Positions 16,976 to 25,982 are shown, numbered from the stretch's first letter. The stretch: 33,556 nucleotides of DNA from Planctomycetia bacterium (GCA_026400935.1 JAPLNX010000133.1:1-33556), one strand, 5' to 3'. Program-made: numbers and translations. The notes: generated by a model from the letters alone, not told the origin.

Positions 16976-19417
16976 TTACTTTGCTGCGGGAGTTCCCGCT
17001 TTTGCCTTCGCATCCTCACGCAATTGTTCCAAGCGAGTTAGTCGCTTCACCGGCGCGGCTGCTGGTGCTGCGGCTGGTTGAGGTGCTGCCGCCACAACCG
17101 GCATCGGCACCGGTGCTGGTGTGTTTGGCTTTGGTGGAAGCGGGACATCAATTCTGAGTTCTGCACCACCGACGTTGTGTGTCACCGGTTCGCCGTCGGC
17201 TGTGATTGTGACAACAGCGAAGATGCCGTGCTTACCAGCGGGGCTGTCCTTCTCAGTCGTAATCTTAAACACCAGCTCTTTGGTGTCTTTTGTGAACTGC
17301 AGGGGCTGCGAAATGACTTTGTTTGGAAGCGCGACCAGTTGGACGTTGGCGTTCCCCTCAAACGGAGTTACGACTTCAACCTTGCAGACAACTTCGGTTG
17401 GTTGGCCTTGCTCGACGGCGGATCGTTCCATAGCGAAGGTCACCCAAGGTGCAGAGACGTCTAGGTTGCCGAGTTGTGTGGAGGAGTAAGCAGCACCTCC
17501 GATTTCAGCGTAGCCGAGGACAAAGACTCGCCACTTTCCGATTTGTGCATTCGCAGCAGCATTGAGCGGATAGAGCACCTCATTTTGTCCCTCTGGAATT
17601 GTCACTGAAGGTGCAGCTCCGATCCCCGGGGGAGCAAACGGAAAGAGCAAAGTGATTGGTGCCTTGAACCCTTCCTTGCGAGTCGCCACAACTTTCAATT
17701 GCATCGAACCGTTTTGAGCGAGAGGGACTTTGGGTTCGATGAGGTCGATCTTGAACGGCAATTCATCAACGACGGCAACGGCAAGACGATCGACGTCCCG
17801 CCACGAGTACATCGACTGGCCGGGGGCAGCGATGATGAATTCGGCGCGGTTGAAGAAGCCTCCACGAATGGCAGGGTTGTCGGCGTGTCGTCCGACGAAA
17901 TCTACTAGTGCTCCGTTGACCGGTGCATCGGCAGCCGCCTCGAAGACGACCGGCATCGACGCGAGACTCTCGGCCATCGGCTCGGCGATCATCGTGATAC
18001 CCGCAGGCATCCCTTGTGGTTCGAGCAACAGCTTGCCGCCGAAGTTGGCTCGGCTAGCGTTGATGATCGTTCCGAAGCGATTTCCTTTGGCAATGTAAAC
18101 TTGGCGACGATACTGCCCATATCGCTCGATCTGCGGAATGCTCAATTGCAATGAAGGCACAACGCCCGTGAATTCGACTCGGTAAACGAAGCCTGGTCCA
18201 CCCCGCTGCAAATGGTCGGTGACACTCAGCAAATATTCGCCATCAGCGGGAATCGTGACCCGGAAGTAGCTGTCCGGTCCACGTGAGTCGTCATTACTGA
18301 CGATACCGCCACCTTGAGCGTTGTAAAGAACCATCAAGGGATCGACCGCAGAGCGAATTCGGCGACCGTAGCACTCGACCTCGAAGACTTGTCCCTTCGT
18401 GGCAGTGAATTTGAAGAAGTCGATGTCACCAGGTTCTTGCAAGATACCATTGAAGGCGTTCGGGAGAGTTGCTGGGGTCGCTTGAGCGACAGTATTGTTC
18501 GGTTCGACTTCGAGCGAATTGCCGTGTTCGAAAAGTCGGAAGGGATTCGGTGAAGGAGAAATCTCAGCACCAGCGGTCGCGAACAGACCTGTGAATTCAT
18601 TGCTGGCGGCGGTCGGGAGTTTGAACTTCTGCACGAATTCGCCTGACGGATCGCCCAGAAACTTCGCGTCGATCTCTTCGCCTAATTTGCCGCCTGCCGG
18701 ATAAACAGCCAGCGGTCGCGGGAACGTCCCAACGTGCAAGCGATAGTTGCTTCCTCCGCCGTAGGCAGTTTCACGAATTTGGACAACGTACTTCCCGTCT
18801 TCTGGGGCGACGATCGACGCCACTGAGTCTTGTCCAACGAGCGGTGTGTCATCGGCTGCCGACAACTCAAAGCGCTTCATATCCATGATCGCTATATACG
18901 GATCAAATAACGCGGTACCGAGACGCAACGCTTCGGCTTCAGCACAAATCCGTTGTCCCTTCTTCGCTTCAACGATGTAGTAATCAACGTCTTCGCCGCC
19001 GATCGTGCCGACGATTGTTTGATTCAATGTGATTGACTGCGGTTGATCGAAAAAGTTGTTTGGTTCTTTCTCATCAATCTGTGGCAGAGCACCGACGTAG
19101 AACGTGCGATAGTCAGATATGCCAGTCTTTGTTCGCACTTGGGCAACATGTTCGCCAAGGCGACAATCTGCTGCGATCTTAATTATCGCCTTGCAATTGT
19201 TGGCATCGATCGTCTCGACCTTCACGACCTCAAAGCCGGGTGAATAGAAAAGGATCTGCTCCCCATCACCAAGCTGAGACCCACTAAAGGTCATCACGGC
19301 TTCTGTGCCTCGCTGAGAACCGCGCGGGTTGATAATGCTCAGCCGAGGTGATGCAGCAAAGAGTGAGGTCGTATAGCAAACGAGGGCGAACGCGGCGAAA
19401 AACGCACGTCGGAACAT
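16976..19417 (-). CDS. Secreted protein with two PPC (pre-peptidase C-terminal) domains
   Basis: The product has 813 residues from ATG 19417. GGAGG (complement at 19424-19428) lies 6 bases upstream, so I prefer this to the frame start at 19438; residue numbers below count from 19438. A signal peptide runs to about residue 29 (TSLFAAS). An IPT/TIG-like segment (31-116) comes next. Two PPC domains are marked by EKEPNNFFDQPQSI (123-136) and EVEPNNTVAQATPA (310-323), each followed by the DVDYY or DIDFF core and a GGSNYRLHV-like closing strand. The rest is beta-rich, and the C-terminus is Pro/Ala-rich then basic (VKRLTRLEQLREDAKAKAG). PPC domains are non-catalytic binding modules, and no protease site is seen. 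It is the second gene of the cluster. Confidence 0.88.
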   Translation of the reverse strand: MFRRAFFAAFALVCYTTSLFAASPRLSIINPRGSQRGTEAVMTFSGSQLGDGEQILFYSPGFEVVKVETIDANNCKAIIKIAADCRLGEHVAQVRTKTGISDYRTFYVGALPQIDEKEPNNFFDQPQSITLNQTIVGTIGGEDVDYYIVEAKKGQRICAEAEALRLGTALFDPYIAIMDMKRFELSAADDTPLVGQDSVASIVAPEDGKYVVQIRETAYGGGSNYRLHVGTFPRPLAVYPAGGKLGEEIDAKFLGDPSGEFVQKFKLPTAASNEFTGLFATAGAEISPSPNPFRLFEHGNSLEVEPNNTVAQATPATLPNAFNGILQEPGDIDFFKFTATKGQVFEVECYGRRIRSAVDPLMVLYNAQGGGIVSNDDSRGPDSYFRVTIPADGEYLLSVTDHLQRGGPGFVYRVEFTGVVPSLQLSIPQIERYGQYRRQVYIAKGNRFGTIINASRANFGGKLLLEPQGMPAGITMIAEPMAESLASMPVVFEAAADAPVNGALVDFVGRHADNPAIRGGFFNRAEFIIAAPGQSMYSWRDVDRLAVAVVDELPFKIDLIEPKVPLAQNGSMQLKVVATRKEGFKAPITLLFPFAPPGIGAAPSVTIPEGQNEVLYPLNAAANAQIGKWRVFVLGYAEIGGAAYSSTQLGNLDVSAPWVTFAMERSAVEQGQPTEVVCKVEVVTPFEGNANVQLVALPNKVISQPLQFTKDTKELVFKITTEKDSPAGKHGIFAVVTITADGEPVTHNVGGAELRIDVPLPPKPNTPAPVPMPVVAAAPQPAAAPAAAPVKRLTRLEQLREDAKAKAGTPAAK

Positions 19418-19423
19418 GAAAGT

Positions 19424-19428
19424 CCTCC
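19424..19428 (-). promoter_or_regulatory. Ribosome binding site of the PPC-domain gene
   Basis: Read on the - strand this is GGAGG, 6 bases before ATG 19417. It supports internal translation initiation within the cluster and selects the start that yields a standard signal peptide. Confidence 0.65.
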
Positions 19429-19509
19429 GACCAAGCAAGAGAAATTGAATTGACCTAAGCGAGAGAAGCTTTGAGTCTCGGGCAGAATTCTACTAGGCAG
19501 GTATAATCA

Positions 19510-19546
19510 CAGAGGACGCCGGGCTTGAAAACTTCGGCGTCCTCTG
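19510..19546. terminator. Perfect 12-bp intercistronic hairpin
   Basis: CAGAGGACGCCG (19510-19521) and CGGCGTCCTCTG (19535-19546) are exact reverse complements around a 13-base loop. It lies 23 bases after the DUF1501 stop (19570) and before the PPC gene. On the transcribed (-) strand it is followed by TGATTATACC, not by a T-run, so full intrinsic termination is unlikely. An attenuating, processing or mRNA-stabilising role that splits expression of DUF1501 from the downstream genes is more plausible (inference). Confidence 0.6.
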
Positions 19547-19569
19547 CAAACTCGTTTTCAATCCATCAA

Positions 19570-20865
19570 CTAGGCAATCAGTTCACGGCGAACCTTACCG
19601 CCATCGACGATTTCGATCGGGCGATCACCAGGAGCCATCAGCTCCTTGTCAGCGACGATGCCGAGGCGGTCGTAAATCGTTGTGGCCCAGTCTTCAACCG
19701 TCAGTGCATCTTCTTCTGGCTCACTCGCAGTACTGTTCGAAGAACCGTAGACAATGCCTTGCTTGATGCCGCCACCGGCGAGCACCACGCTGAAGACCTT
19801 CGGCCAGTGGTCGCGGCCAGCAGTCGCATTGATTTTCGGCGTACGGCCGAACTCCGAAGCGATACAAACCAGCGTGTCCTTCAACAGACCACGACCGTCA
19901 AGGTCGCGGATCAGTTGAGCATAGGCTTGGTCAAATGCTGGAACTTGGCTACGAATGCTGCCGTTGATGTTGTCGTGCATGTCCCAACCACCGTAGGTCA
20001 GGGTCACGAACCGTACGCCCGCCTCAACCAGCCGACGAGCCATCAGCATACGCTGCCCAGCGGTATTGCGACCGTAAGCATCACGAATCGGGGAAGGTTC
20101 GGCATCAATATTGAACGCTTCACGCGCATCAACAGACGAAACCAGTCCATACGCTCGTTGATAGAAAGTATCGACTGCGTCAAGAGAATCGGACTTCTCT
20201 TTCGTCTTGAAATGATCATTGACTGTATCAAGAATCGTGCGTCTGCGAGTGAATCGACCATCATCGACACCACCTGGCAACTTCAGATCGCGAACCGTAA
20301 ATCCATTTGCTGCAGGGTCAGAACCAAGGCTGAATGGAGCAAACGAGGAACTCAAATATCCCGTCCCTGCAAACTCATTTGGCTGGCCTGGGATGCAGAC
20401 ATACGGCGGAAGATTCTTACGTGGGCCGAACTCATGTGAGACCACGCTGCCCATGCTGGGGAACTGTAATGCCGGGCTTGGACGATAACCCGTAAACATG
20501 TTATGCGTACCGCGCTCGTGCGCCGCTTCGCCGTGAGTCATTGAACGGCAAATCGCAATCTTGTCGGCGATTTGTGCCGTTTGTGGAAACATTTCGTTGA
20601 TGAAAACTCCAGAAACTTTCGTCTGGATTGAATTCATCGGACCGCGATACTCAATCGGAGCGTATGGCTTCGGATCGAAAGTTTCTTGGTGAGCCGCGCC
20701 GCCCGGCAAATAAATGAAGATGACTGACTTAGCAGTCCCTTCTTTGCTTTCGTACTTCTTGATGTCAGCCTTCGCCTGCAATGCAAAGTAATCAGCCAGC
20801 GAGAGGCCGATGCCGCCACAAAATCCAACATGCAGAAAGTCACGACGCGAGGGACGCATTGGCAT
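19570..20865 (-). CDS. DUF1501 family protein with Tat signal
   Basis: The product has 431 residues; AAGGAG (complement 20873-20878) sits 7 bases before ATG 20865. The N-terminus SRRDFLHVGFCGGIGLSLAD (residues 6-25) is a twin-arginine signal. The body has the features of DUF1501, a sulfatase/alkaline-phosphatase-like fold: VIFIYLPGGAAHQETFDPKP, HERGTHNMFTGYRPSPALQF, GGWDMHDNING, CIASEFGRTPKINATAGRDH and YGSSNSTASEPEEDALTVED near the C-terminus. Planctomycetes have many copies, usually beside DUF1549/DUF1553 genes as here. The conserved Asp/His/Glu residues suggest metal binding, but no activity is established. Tat export implies folding, perhaps with a cofactor, before transport. It is the first gene of the cluster. 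Confidence 0.92.
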   Translation of the reverse strand: MPMRPSRRDFLHVGFCGGIGLSLADYFALQAKADIKKYESKEGTAKSVIFIYLPGGAAHQETFDPKPYAPIEYRGPMNSIQTKVSGVFINEMFPQTAQIADKIAICRSMTHGEAAHERGTHNMFTGYRPSPALQFPSMGSVVSHEFGPRKNLPPYVCIPGQPNEFAGTGYLSSSFAPFSLGSDPAANGFTVRDLKLPGGVDDGRFTRRRTILDTVNDHFKTKEKSDSLDAVDTFYQRAYGLVSSVDAREAFNIDAEPSPIRDAYGRNTAGQRMLMARRLVEAGVRFVTLTYGGWDMHDNINGSIRSQVPAFDQAYAQLIRDLDGRGLLKDTLVCIASEFGRTPKINATAGRDHWPKVFSVVLAGGGIKQGIVYGSSNSTASEPEEDALTVEDWATTIYDRLGIVADKELMAPGDRPIEIVDGGKVRRELIA

Positions 20866-21212
20866 AGCTCAGCTCCTTGAGTCTAAAGTTTGGAAAACAG
20901 TAGCTTAATGTTTGATTAAGAAACAGGAATCGAATTTGAACCGACCTCAAAGGTCAGTCACGCGGAAAGTCATCATTCACGAGCACCTGAGAATGACGAT
21001 TGTGATGGTAGGTATTGGCAGCAAAATTTTGGTGGGAACTTGCGGGAACTCTTCGGGTCATATCGGCAAACTCCCATAAGTCGGCGCATAGGGAATCGCT
21101 GAGCCGAGGAATTGTCAAGGCCATGCAGGAAAACCCTACCATCTCCTCGCCAAACTGCCGTGAGTTACAACGATCATTTCGGCCAAATTCATCTTACCCG
21201 ACTTTCTGGAGC
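20866..21212. other. Leader region of the DUF1501 cluster
   Basis: These 347 bases lie between the alpha/beta hydrolase stop and the DUF1501 start. No convincing gene is present; a 62-codon - strand frame (20954-21142) has no family features. Noticeable are a strong Shine-Dalgarno at 20873-20878, a direct repeat of GGGAACT at 21034-21040 and 21044-21050 (10-bp period, one helical turn), and a small inverted repeat TCATTC/GAATGA near 20973-20996. The cluster promoter is probably here. Confidence 0.4.
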
Positions 21213-22313
21213 TCACAATCCATCGCGTTTCCAATTGTTGAAAAATCCCGCAAGTCTGCCCATTTCACCTGGCAGAAACTTCGCTGCGGTGATGTGGCCC
21301 GCATCAAGCCAAACCAGTTGCGGGCGTTTTCCGATCGACTCCCACAACGCAATCGTGGCCGCAGGTGGGATGATCTCATCATTCCTCGCTGCGACCATCA
21401 GTACGTCGCGGTCTTTGAGCAACGCTCCATGCGTCACTGGATCGACCGGGGCCAACGTCTTAATGAACGACTCACGAGTCCCTCCGACTGCGAGCCACTC
21501 ACTCCGAAATTTCTCAGCGTCGGGATGATCTTTCTCCCACAAAAATTCGGCCAACTGGCCTCCGCCGAGATAGTTCGCGACCTTACGAAATCGCGGTTCG
21601 CCAGCAGCTGACAATGAAGACATTATCCCGCCGAGACTGATACCGGTCACTCCGAGTCGATGCTTGTCAACTTCAGGTCGAGAAGACAACCACGCCGCCG
21701 CGCGACGAATATCGAGCACCGCCTGAGTCATTCCCTCAACTGTCTCTCGCGGGTCACGTGAGATCATTCTCCGCGATGACTTCGAACTGCGTCGTTCACC
21801 GTAATAAGGCATCTTCACGAATAACGCGGCAATGTTGGCTCGTGCTAAAGAACTGGCCACCGTCTGCGAAAGCGGAAACTCGCCACCAAGAATGTGCAGC
21901 ACAACAACTGCTGGGTACGGACCCTTTCCGGCAGGCTGAAAGTACTCTGCGTGAACAGTGTTGTTCTCTTCAATTGCGGTTTCGATTGGCGAGGGAAATG
22001 TGACTGAATGAACTCGCAGCGTCCCTGATTCTCGTATCAGTTCCACATCGGCCTCAAAGCGATGTGGCGTCAATCGAAAGTGAGACGGGACCGACTTCTC
22101 GTTCTCTGCCGAGGTGAATTCGATTGAGCTTTGCTCTGGAACCTCAACGAACTGACGAACTTCTTCCGTCCGGACCTGTGGAGCTGTTGCAGTAATGACA
22201 ATCAGTACAGTAAGCCATCCGGAGATCACAATTCCAGCCAATCGTGTCCCTTGATGACAACCGAACTTTGATTCGAGCATTTGGCACCGGAGTCGAGGTT
22301 TGGAGGAAGTCAT
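21213..22313 (-). CDS. Exported alpha/beta-hydrolase (dienelactone-hydrolase-like)
   Basis: The product has 366 residues from ATG 22313. The frame opens at a TTG (22349) that overlaps the upstream gene; residue numbers below count from it. A hydrophobic segment at about 38-56 (AGIVISGWLTVLIVITATA) acts as signal or anchor. The catalytic domain shows PYPAVVVLHILGGEF (144-158), the nucleophile elbow GISLGG (Ser238), the acid in ARNDEIIPP (Asp324 or Glu325) and the base His352 in DAGHITA, giving a complete Ser-Asp/Glu-His triad. The substrate is unknown; esters or lactones are typical. It begins 11 bp after the stop of the upstream membrane-protein gene, so the two are probably co-transcribed. 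Confidence 0.83.
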   Translation of the reverse strand: MTSSKPRLRCQMLESKFGCHQGTRLAGIVISGWLTVLIVITATAPQVRTEEVRQFVEVPEQSSIEFTSAENEKSVPSHFRLTPHRFEADVELIRESGTLRVHSVTFPSPIETAIEENNTVHAEYFQPAGKGPYPAVVVLHILGGEFPLSQTVASSLARANIAALFVKMPYYGERRSSKSSRRMISRDPRETVEGMTQAVLDIRRAAAWLSSRPEVDKHRLGVTGISLGGIMSSLSAAGEPRFRKVANYLGGGQLAEFLWEKDHPDAEKFRSEWLAVGGTRESFIKTLAPVDPVTHGALLKDRDVLMVAARNDEIIPPAATIALWESIGKRPQLVWLDAGHITAAKFLPGEMGRLAGFFNNWKRDGL

Positions 22314-22324
22314 CGCGGAGTTAA

Positions 22325-23668
22325 TCAACGCAGCCCGCGACCTAACCAAGATGCTCCTGGAGTCGGTCGTGTCGGATCAGACAGCTGTTGTTCTTCCGAA
22401 GGTGCGGGGACGATGACGGGCGGAGTTTGGTTGGTCAACCTTGGTCGAAACATCACCGCCAAAACCAACGGCAAATACCACAACACGTAAGTTCCACCTT
22501 GTTGCGGATACCACAGCTGCGTTGCGACGATGATCGCCGTCGAATGTCCAAGCAAATGTTCGAGGTTCTTTTCTCTCGGCAAGAACGTGAGCGAGGTCAG
22601 CATCACGAAGAATGCAACGATGACTGGGATTCGATAGACAGCGTCATAGTTGCTCCAGAAGCCGATTGTCTCGCTATTCAGCTTTAAGCAACTCCAATCA
22701 ATTGACCCGATAATCTGCTTCGTGAAAGAGTGCGAATCGGCCGACGTCAGCAACAGACTCGACAACAATACCGCACCTATGATGCTCAGCGCGAGGGCGA
22801 ACCGCCCGGCACCCTGCTTTCCATAAAAGACAGCCCACAGCGGCAACAAGAACACTGGGAAGAGCAACGTCCCGCACGCCAATCCCATCAGACTCCCGGC
22901 GACTAATGGATTCCGATATGAGACGAACGCCCAAACTATCAACGCCGCAGGCAACACGTGATTGACCTTGCCGACGTCGATCGCCGTACAGGGCAACAGT
23001 AGATACAGCGTCGCCATCGCAAGCCCAGAGTTCACGTCCCCAAACAAGCGTCGCCCCAAGAACCATAGGCCCGCGACAACCGCCAAATGAGCCAGCACAG
23101 CAGTTGAGCGAGCGGCAATCTGTTCGACCGCCCAGAAGTCGCTCGAACCTTGCGAGTGGTTCGCTGCCACGAGTTCCGACGTCTGCACAACAGGAGCGGC
23201 CAACAATCGCGCTGTGGGTCCCGGTTGAACCTCTTCCGTCGCTGGCTGCTCCGGCGTCGTGTCTTGTCGCTTTAGCATCTCATCTGCGCGGCGAACTGTT
23301 TCGACGGCCACACGTGCGGGCGGTTCGGCGATCACCTTGCTCATCAAAAACGTAAACGCGGCGACTGCGAGAAAAGCCATACCTGCATAATTCAAATTCT
23401 GTTCGAGCAACGGACGACGCTTCCAAATGCTGTCGCTAAAAAGCCGCCCCAGCAACAGTCCCGTTGTCACAAACAACCATGCGTAGCCCAACGATGGGTT
23501 GTGTTGAATGAGCAACTGCCCGGGCGCAATCGCCAGCAACAACGCCAAATCGACGTTACGTAGCGAGATCACTCGGTTGAATCGAAAGAAGACGGCTACG
23601 ATCAACAGCAGCGACAGATAGAACCAAGTCGCGTCGTTGACCGAATAACCTCGAAGGATAACGTCCAT
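22325..23668 (-). CDS. Polytopic membrane protein of unknown function
   Basis: The product has 447 residues. About 11-12 hydrophobic helices are visible, four before residue 112 (for example WFYLSLLLIVAVFF and AGMAFLAVAAFTFLM) and the rest after about 185. Between them is a soluble, charged loop of about 70 residues with Pro/Gln-rich sequence (RQDTTPEQPATEEVQPGPTA). The helical pattern and motifs such as LLLPCTAIDVGKVNHVLPAA recall membrane-embedded glycosyltransferases of the GT-C type, but I do not see a certain DXD or similar catalytic signature. The C-terminal 40 residues are hydrophilic. It is translationally close to the downstream hydrolase gene. Confidence 0.75.
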   Translation of the reverse strand: MDVILRGYSVNDATWFYLSLLLIVAVFFRFNRVISLRNVDLALLLAIAPGQLLIQHNPSLGYAWLFVTTGLLLGRLFSDSIWKRRPLLEQNLNYAGMAFLAVAAFTFLMSKVIAEPPARVAVETVRRADEMLKRQDTTPEQPATEEVQPGPTARLLAAPVVQTSELVAANHSQGSSDFWAVEQIAARSTAVLAHLAVVAGLWFLGRRLFGDVNSGLAMATLYLLLPCTAIDVGKVNHVLPAALIVWAFVSYRNPLVAGSLMGLACGTLLFPVFLLPLWAVFYGKQGAGRFALALSIIGAVLLSSLLLTSADSHSFTKQIIGSIDWSCLKLNSETIGFWSNYDAVYRIPVIVAFFVMLTSLTFLPREKNLEHLLGHSTAIIVATQLWYPQQGGTYVLWYLPLVLAVMFRPRLTNQTPPVIVPAPSEEQQLSDPTRPTPGASWLGRGLR

Positions 23669-24006
23669 ACTTTAAGAAGGCTGACGATGTTCGGTCATAG
23701 ACCGCATTCAGCACCAGCCGTCTCCTGATTTGAGTGGGGTCGCGCGAATTCTCCGAACTCGGCAAACATTCGAATTCCAATTAGCACGTCTCCTCCCGTG
23801 CTCCCACCAACGATTGAAGGGAGACAGAATAAGCCCTCAAACCAAGCGATCAAACAAAATTTTGGGCGCTCGACGGATTTCGACAGATCCCGCCGACTAG
23901 CCAAGGGAAGCATTGCCACGTTCGGAAAGCAGCCCCTAGCCGACAAAATCAGTGCAATTCGCCAAGCATTCCTGACAACATTTACAATCCGCACAGGAAG
24001 TCATGG
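23669..24006. other. Intergenic region upstream of the membrane-protein gene
   Basis: These 338 bases follow the stop of the secreted helical-repeat gene and precede the membrane-protein gene on the - strand. A 99-codon - strand frame (23695-23994) and a + strand frame (23798-24304) cover it, but neither shows a known family or a ribosome binding site. On the - strand, TTGATC and TATTCT separated by 16 bases (about 23829-23856) make a possible sigma-70 promoter. I see no RNA gene. Confidence 0.3.
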
Positions 24007-25248
24007 TTACGGCACGTATTCACCTTCTGCATCAAGGACATCCGGCAAAATCAGTTCGCGGCGAGCAGGTTCAGGGGGGATGTTCGGGGGCGTATCAAGA
24101 GCCGGTAATCGAGGCCCACCAATGTGTTGCGGTAATTGCGGCAATGGATTGAGACGTAATTCTTTCGTGACCGGGCGAGGTTCGATTTCACCGCCGACTA
24201 GATCATCTTCCGGTGGCGGCGGAGGTTGTAAAGAGCCTCGTTTTTCGACGACCACCTCGCGCGGAGGCTGCGGCAAGCGATCCGTCGATTTTAAGAAGGC
24301 ATGAAGATGTGCTCCTTGACCATCAGAAAGCTTCGACGCACTTCGGAAAAACTCGGTTGCTCGCGGATCTTCGTCGCAATAAAGCATGACTCCGACCAAG
24401 AACAACCGATCGGCGTCTCGAACATTCGCATCGGCCCAGTCGGCCACACGTTGTAGGTACTCGGTTTTGTGAACCACGTTTTCGATGCCGTAAACAGTAT
24501 CCAGTGACACCGCACTCTTCGGCCAAGTTGGATCGACTTGCAGTCCTCGCTTCATTTTCATGACGGCGTGCGGGTAACGTCCCATCGCAACGAGGGCAAA
24601 AGCCTGTCGGAAATAGACGTCCGACCGGTCTTCCGCTTCGCGTTGAGCCTCCAAGTAGCGCAAGTAGCCTTTAACAAACTGGCCATCGTGCAGCAAACGG
24701 TCACCTTCTGTTTGAAACTGCCTGCTCCGCTCCTTCCCAGTTCGAGACGATGCACTGACCGGGCGAAACGTTGAAGCAACATCGACTTCCGACGGGCTCC
24801 CTTCGTAACGTTCCGCATGAAGTTGCAAGACATCCTGCATATTCGCGCCTCCTGGCGGTGGCGGAGGCAACACGCGTCGGGTCGAACGAATGGGAACGGG
24901 GGCAACGCCTGTCACGATGACCGTTGGGCTAACTGGGACAATCGTCGTTTGTCGGATAACGGTCGGACCGAAGTATGGGCTATATGACGAATAACCGAAG
25001 TTCGAATATCCGCCGTAATAACCACCTGATGTTGCCACGACTCCGACGCCCATCATGGGGTAAGCCGGAGGCCCGTACCAATTCGTGACGCAATGCGGAT
25101 GAACGAAATAGCCGGGCCCGTACACACCGCCGTAAACCGTCACGTGATGACGATGACTCGCCCGAACCGGCGAACCGCTGAGGAACACCAGCAACGCCAA
25201 CAGCAATCCACGCACAATCCAGCGACCACAATGAGGCAAGCGATGCAT
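24007..25248 (-). CDS. Secreted Gly/Tyr- and Pro-rich protein with TPR-like helices
   Basis: The product has 413 residues; GGGAG lies 8 bases before ATG 25248. The signal peptide is residues 1-30 (LLLALLVFLSGSPVRA). Residues about 33-95 are Gly/Tyr/His-rich low complexity (GGYYGGYSNFGYSSYS), like surface or structural proteins. A Pro-rich linker (RRVLPPPPPGG) follows. Residues about 175-310 form helical, tetratricopeptide-like pairs (EGDRLLHDGQFVKGYLRYLE, YFRQAFALVAMGRYPHAVMK). The C-terminal 90 residues are again Pro-rich. A role as a cell-surface or periplasmic assembly protein is likely, with no enzyme activity seen. It is divergent from the sulfite-oxidase-fold gene. Confidence 0.75.
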   Translation of the reverse strand: MHRLPHCGRWIVRGLLLALLVFLSGSPVRASHRHHVTVYGGVYGPGYFVHPHCVTNWYGPPAYPMMGVGVVATSGGYYGGYSNFGYSSYSPYFGPTVIRQTTIVPVSPTVIVTGVAPVPIRSTRRVLPPPPPGGANMQDVLQLHAERYEGSPSEVDVASTFRPVSASSRTGKERSRQFQTEGDRLLHDGQFVKGYLRYLEAQREAEDRSDVYFRQAFALVAMGRYPHAVMKMKRGLQVDPTWPKSAVSLDTVYGIENVVHKTEYLQRVADWADANVRDADRLFLVGVMLYCDEDPRATEFFRSASKLSDGQGAHLHAFLKSTDRLPQPPREVVVEKRGSLQPPPPPEDDLVGGEIEPRPVTKELRLNPLPQLPQHIGGPRLPALDTPPNIPPEPARRELILPDVLDAEGEYVP

Positions 25249-25502
25249 CGTTCATTCTCCCAAAAGGAATGCTCCCGCCAAGACGATCTGAAACGCTGGC
25301 ATCCGACAGCGGCGGGGTATTATCAGGGGATTTGACAATTAAGGTCAAATCGGGATTTCAGAACGCAGCGTTAATGATTCCTGAAGGTCAAAACAACCAG
25401 TTCTCCACGGTATCTCCTTGTTGCCCATCATTCGTTGAATTAGCGTGTCGCCGTTCTTCACTGATGTAACAAAATTTGTGTTTATCCAAGGATGCGTTTG
25501 AA
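25249..25502. other. Divergent promoter region
   Basis: This 254-base gap lies between the - strand secreted-protein gene and the + strand sulfite-oxidase-fold gene. ATTTGAC (25330-25336) and GTCAAAT (25344-25350) form a perfect 7-bp inverted repeat with a 7-base spacer, a possible operator. The bases just before 25503 are A/T-rich (ACAAAATTTGTGTTTATCC) without a clear Shine-Dalgarno. Confidence 0.35.
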
Positions 25503-25982
25503 ATGTCCGCTCCCGCTACGCGACTTCAAATCGACGGCGATGTTGCCGAGCCGGTCTCTTTTTCTTTCGACGACCTTGCCGCGTTTTCGGAAGTTGAACA
25601 GGTTCGAGACGTCAGCCGTTTTCATCCGAAACGTCCCGGGGACGGAGTCACTTTGCGGTCATTGCTCAATCGAGTTTGTCCCCGTGAAACTGCGGATTAT
25701 CTCACGTTGCACGCAACAAAAGATGACTTTGCAGCCAGTATTCCGCTCGCGGCTATCGTCGATGAGGCTATTCTGGTTTATCAACTCGACGGTGCCCCGT
25801 ACCCTGAAGCCAAAGGGGGCCCGTTCCGGTTCCTGATCAAAAATCCGGCGGCCTGTCACACTGATGAACTCGACGACTGCGCGAACGTCAAATTTGTCGA
25901 TCGAATCGAGCTAACCTCAGGCAAAGGCCGAGACACACGCCCGCACGATGAGGTTCAACACGAAGCCTTACACGCGAAGTAG
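25503..25982 (+). CDS. Stand-alone molybdopterin-oxidoreductase (sulfite-oxidase-fold) domain protein
   Basis: The product has 159 residues from ATG 25503; the frame extends to 25476 without a better start. The chain follows the Oxidored_molyb fold: ATRLQIDGDVAEPVSFSFDD at the N-terminus, GDGVTLRSLLNRVCP, YLTLHATKDDFAASIPLAAI, ILVYQLDGAPYPEAKGGPFR and a C-terminal KFVDRIELTSGKG. Full-length sulfite oxidases and MsrP bind molybdenum through a Cys shortly before the G-V-L/T segment. Here that stretch reads VRDVSRFHPKRPGDGV and has no Cys, so molybdenum catalysis is doubtful. No signal peptide is present. It is half the usual length and has no partner subunit nearby. The role is unknown. Confidence 0.75.
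   Translation: MSAPATRLQIDGDVAEPVSFSFDDLAAFSEVEQVRDVSRFHPKRPGDGVTLRSLLNRVCPRETADYLTLHATKDDFAASIPLAAIVDEAILVYQLDGAPYPEAKGGPFRFLIKNPAACHTDELDDCANVKFVDRIELTSGKGRDTRPHDEVQHEALHAK

Noticed and set aside
19525-20439. + strand ORF of 304 codons
   Set aside because: It is antisense to the DUF1501 gene, which has Tat signal and family motifs; no family features are in the + frame.
23695-23994. - strand ORF of 99 codons in the intergenic region 23669-24006
   Set aside because: No recognisable domain, no Shine-Dalgarno, and mixed composition; treated as non-coding.
23798-24304. + strand ORF spanning an intergenic region and the end of the secreted-protein gene
   Set aside because: The Gly/Ser/Arg-rich product mirrors the Pro-rich tail of the - strand gene, and no ribosome binding site is present.
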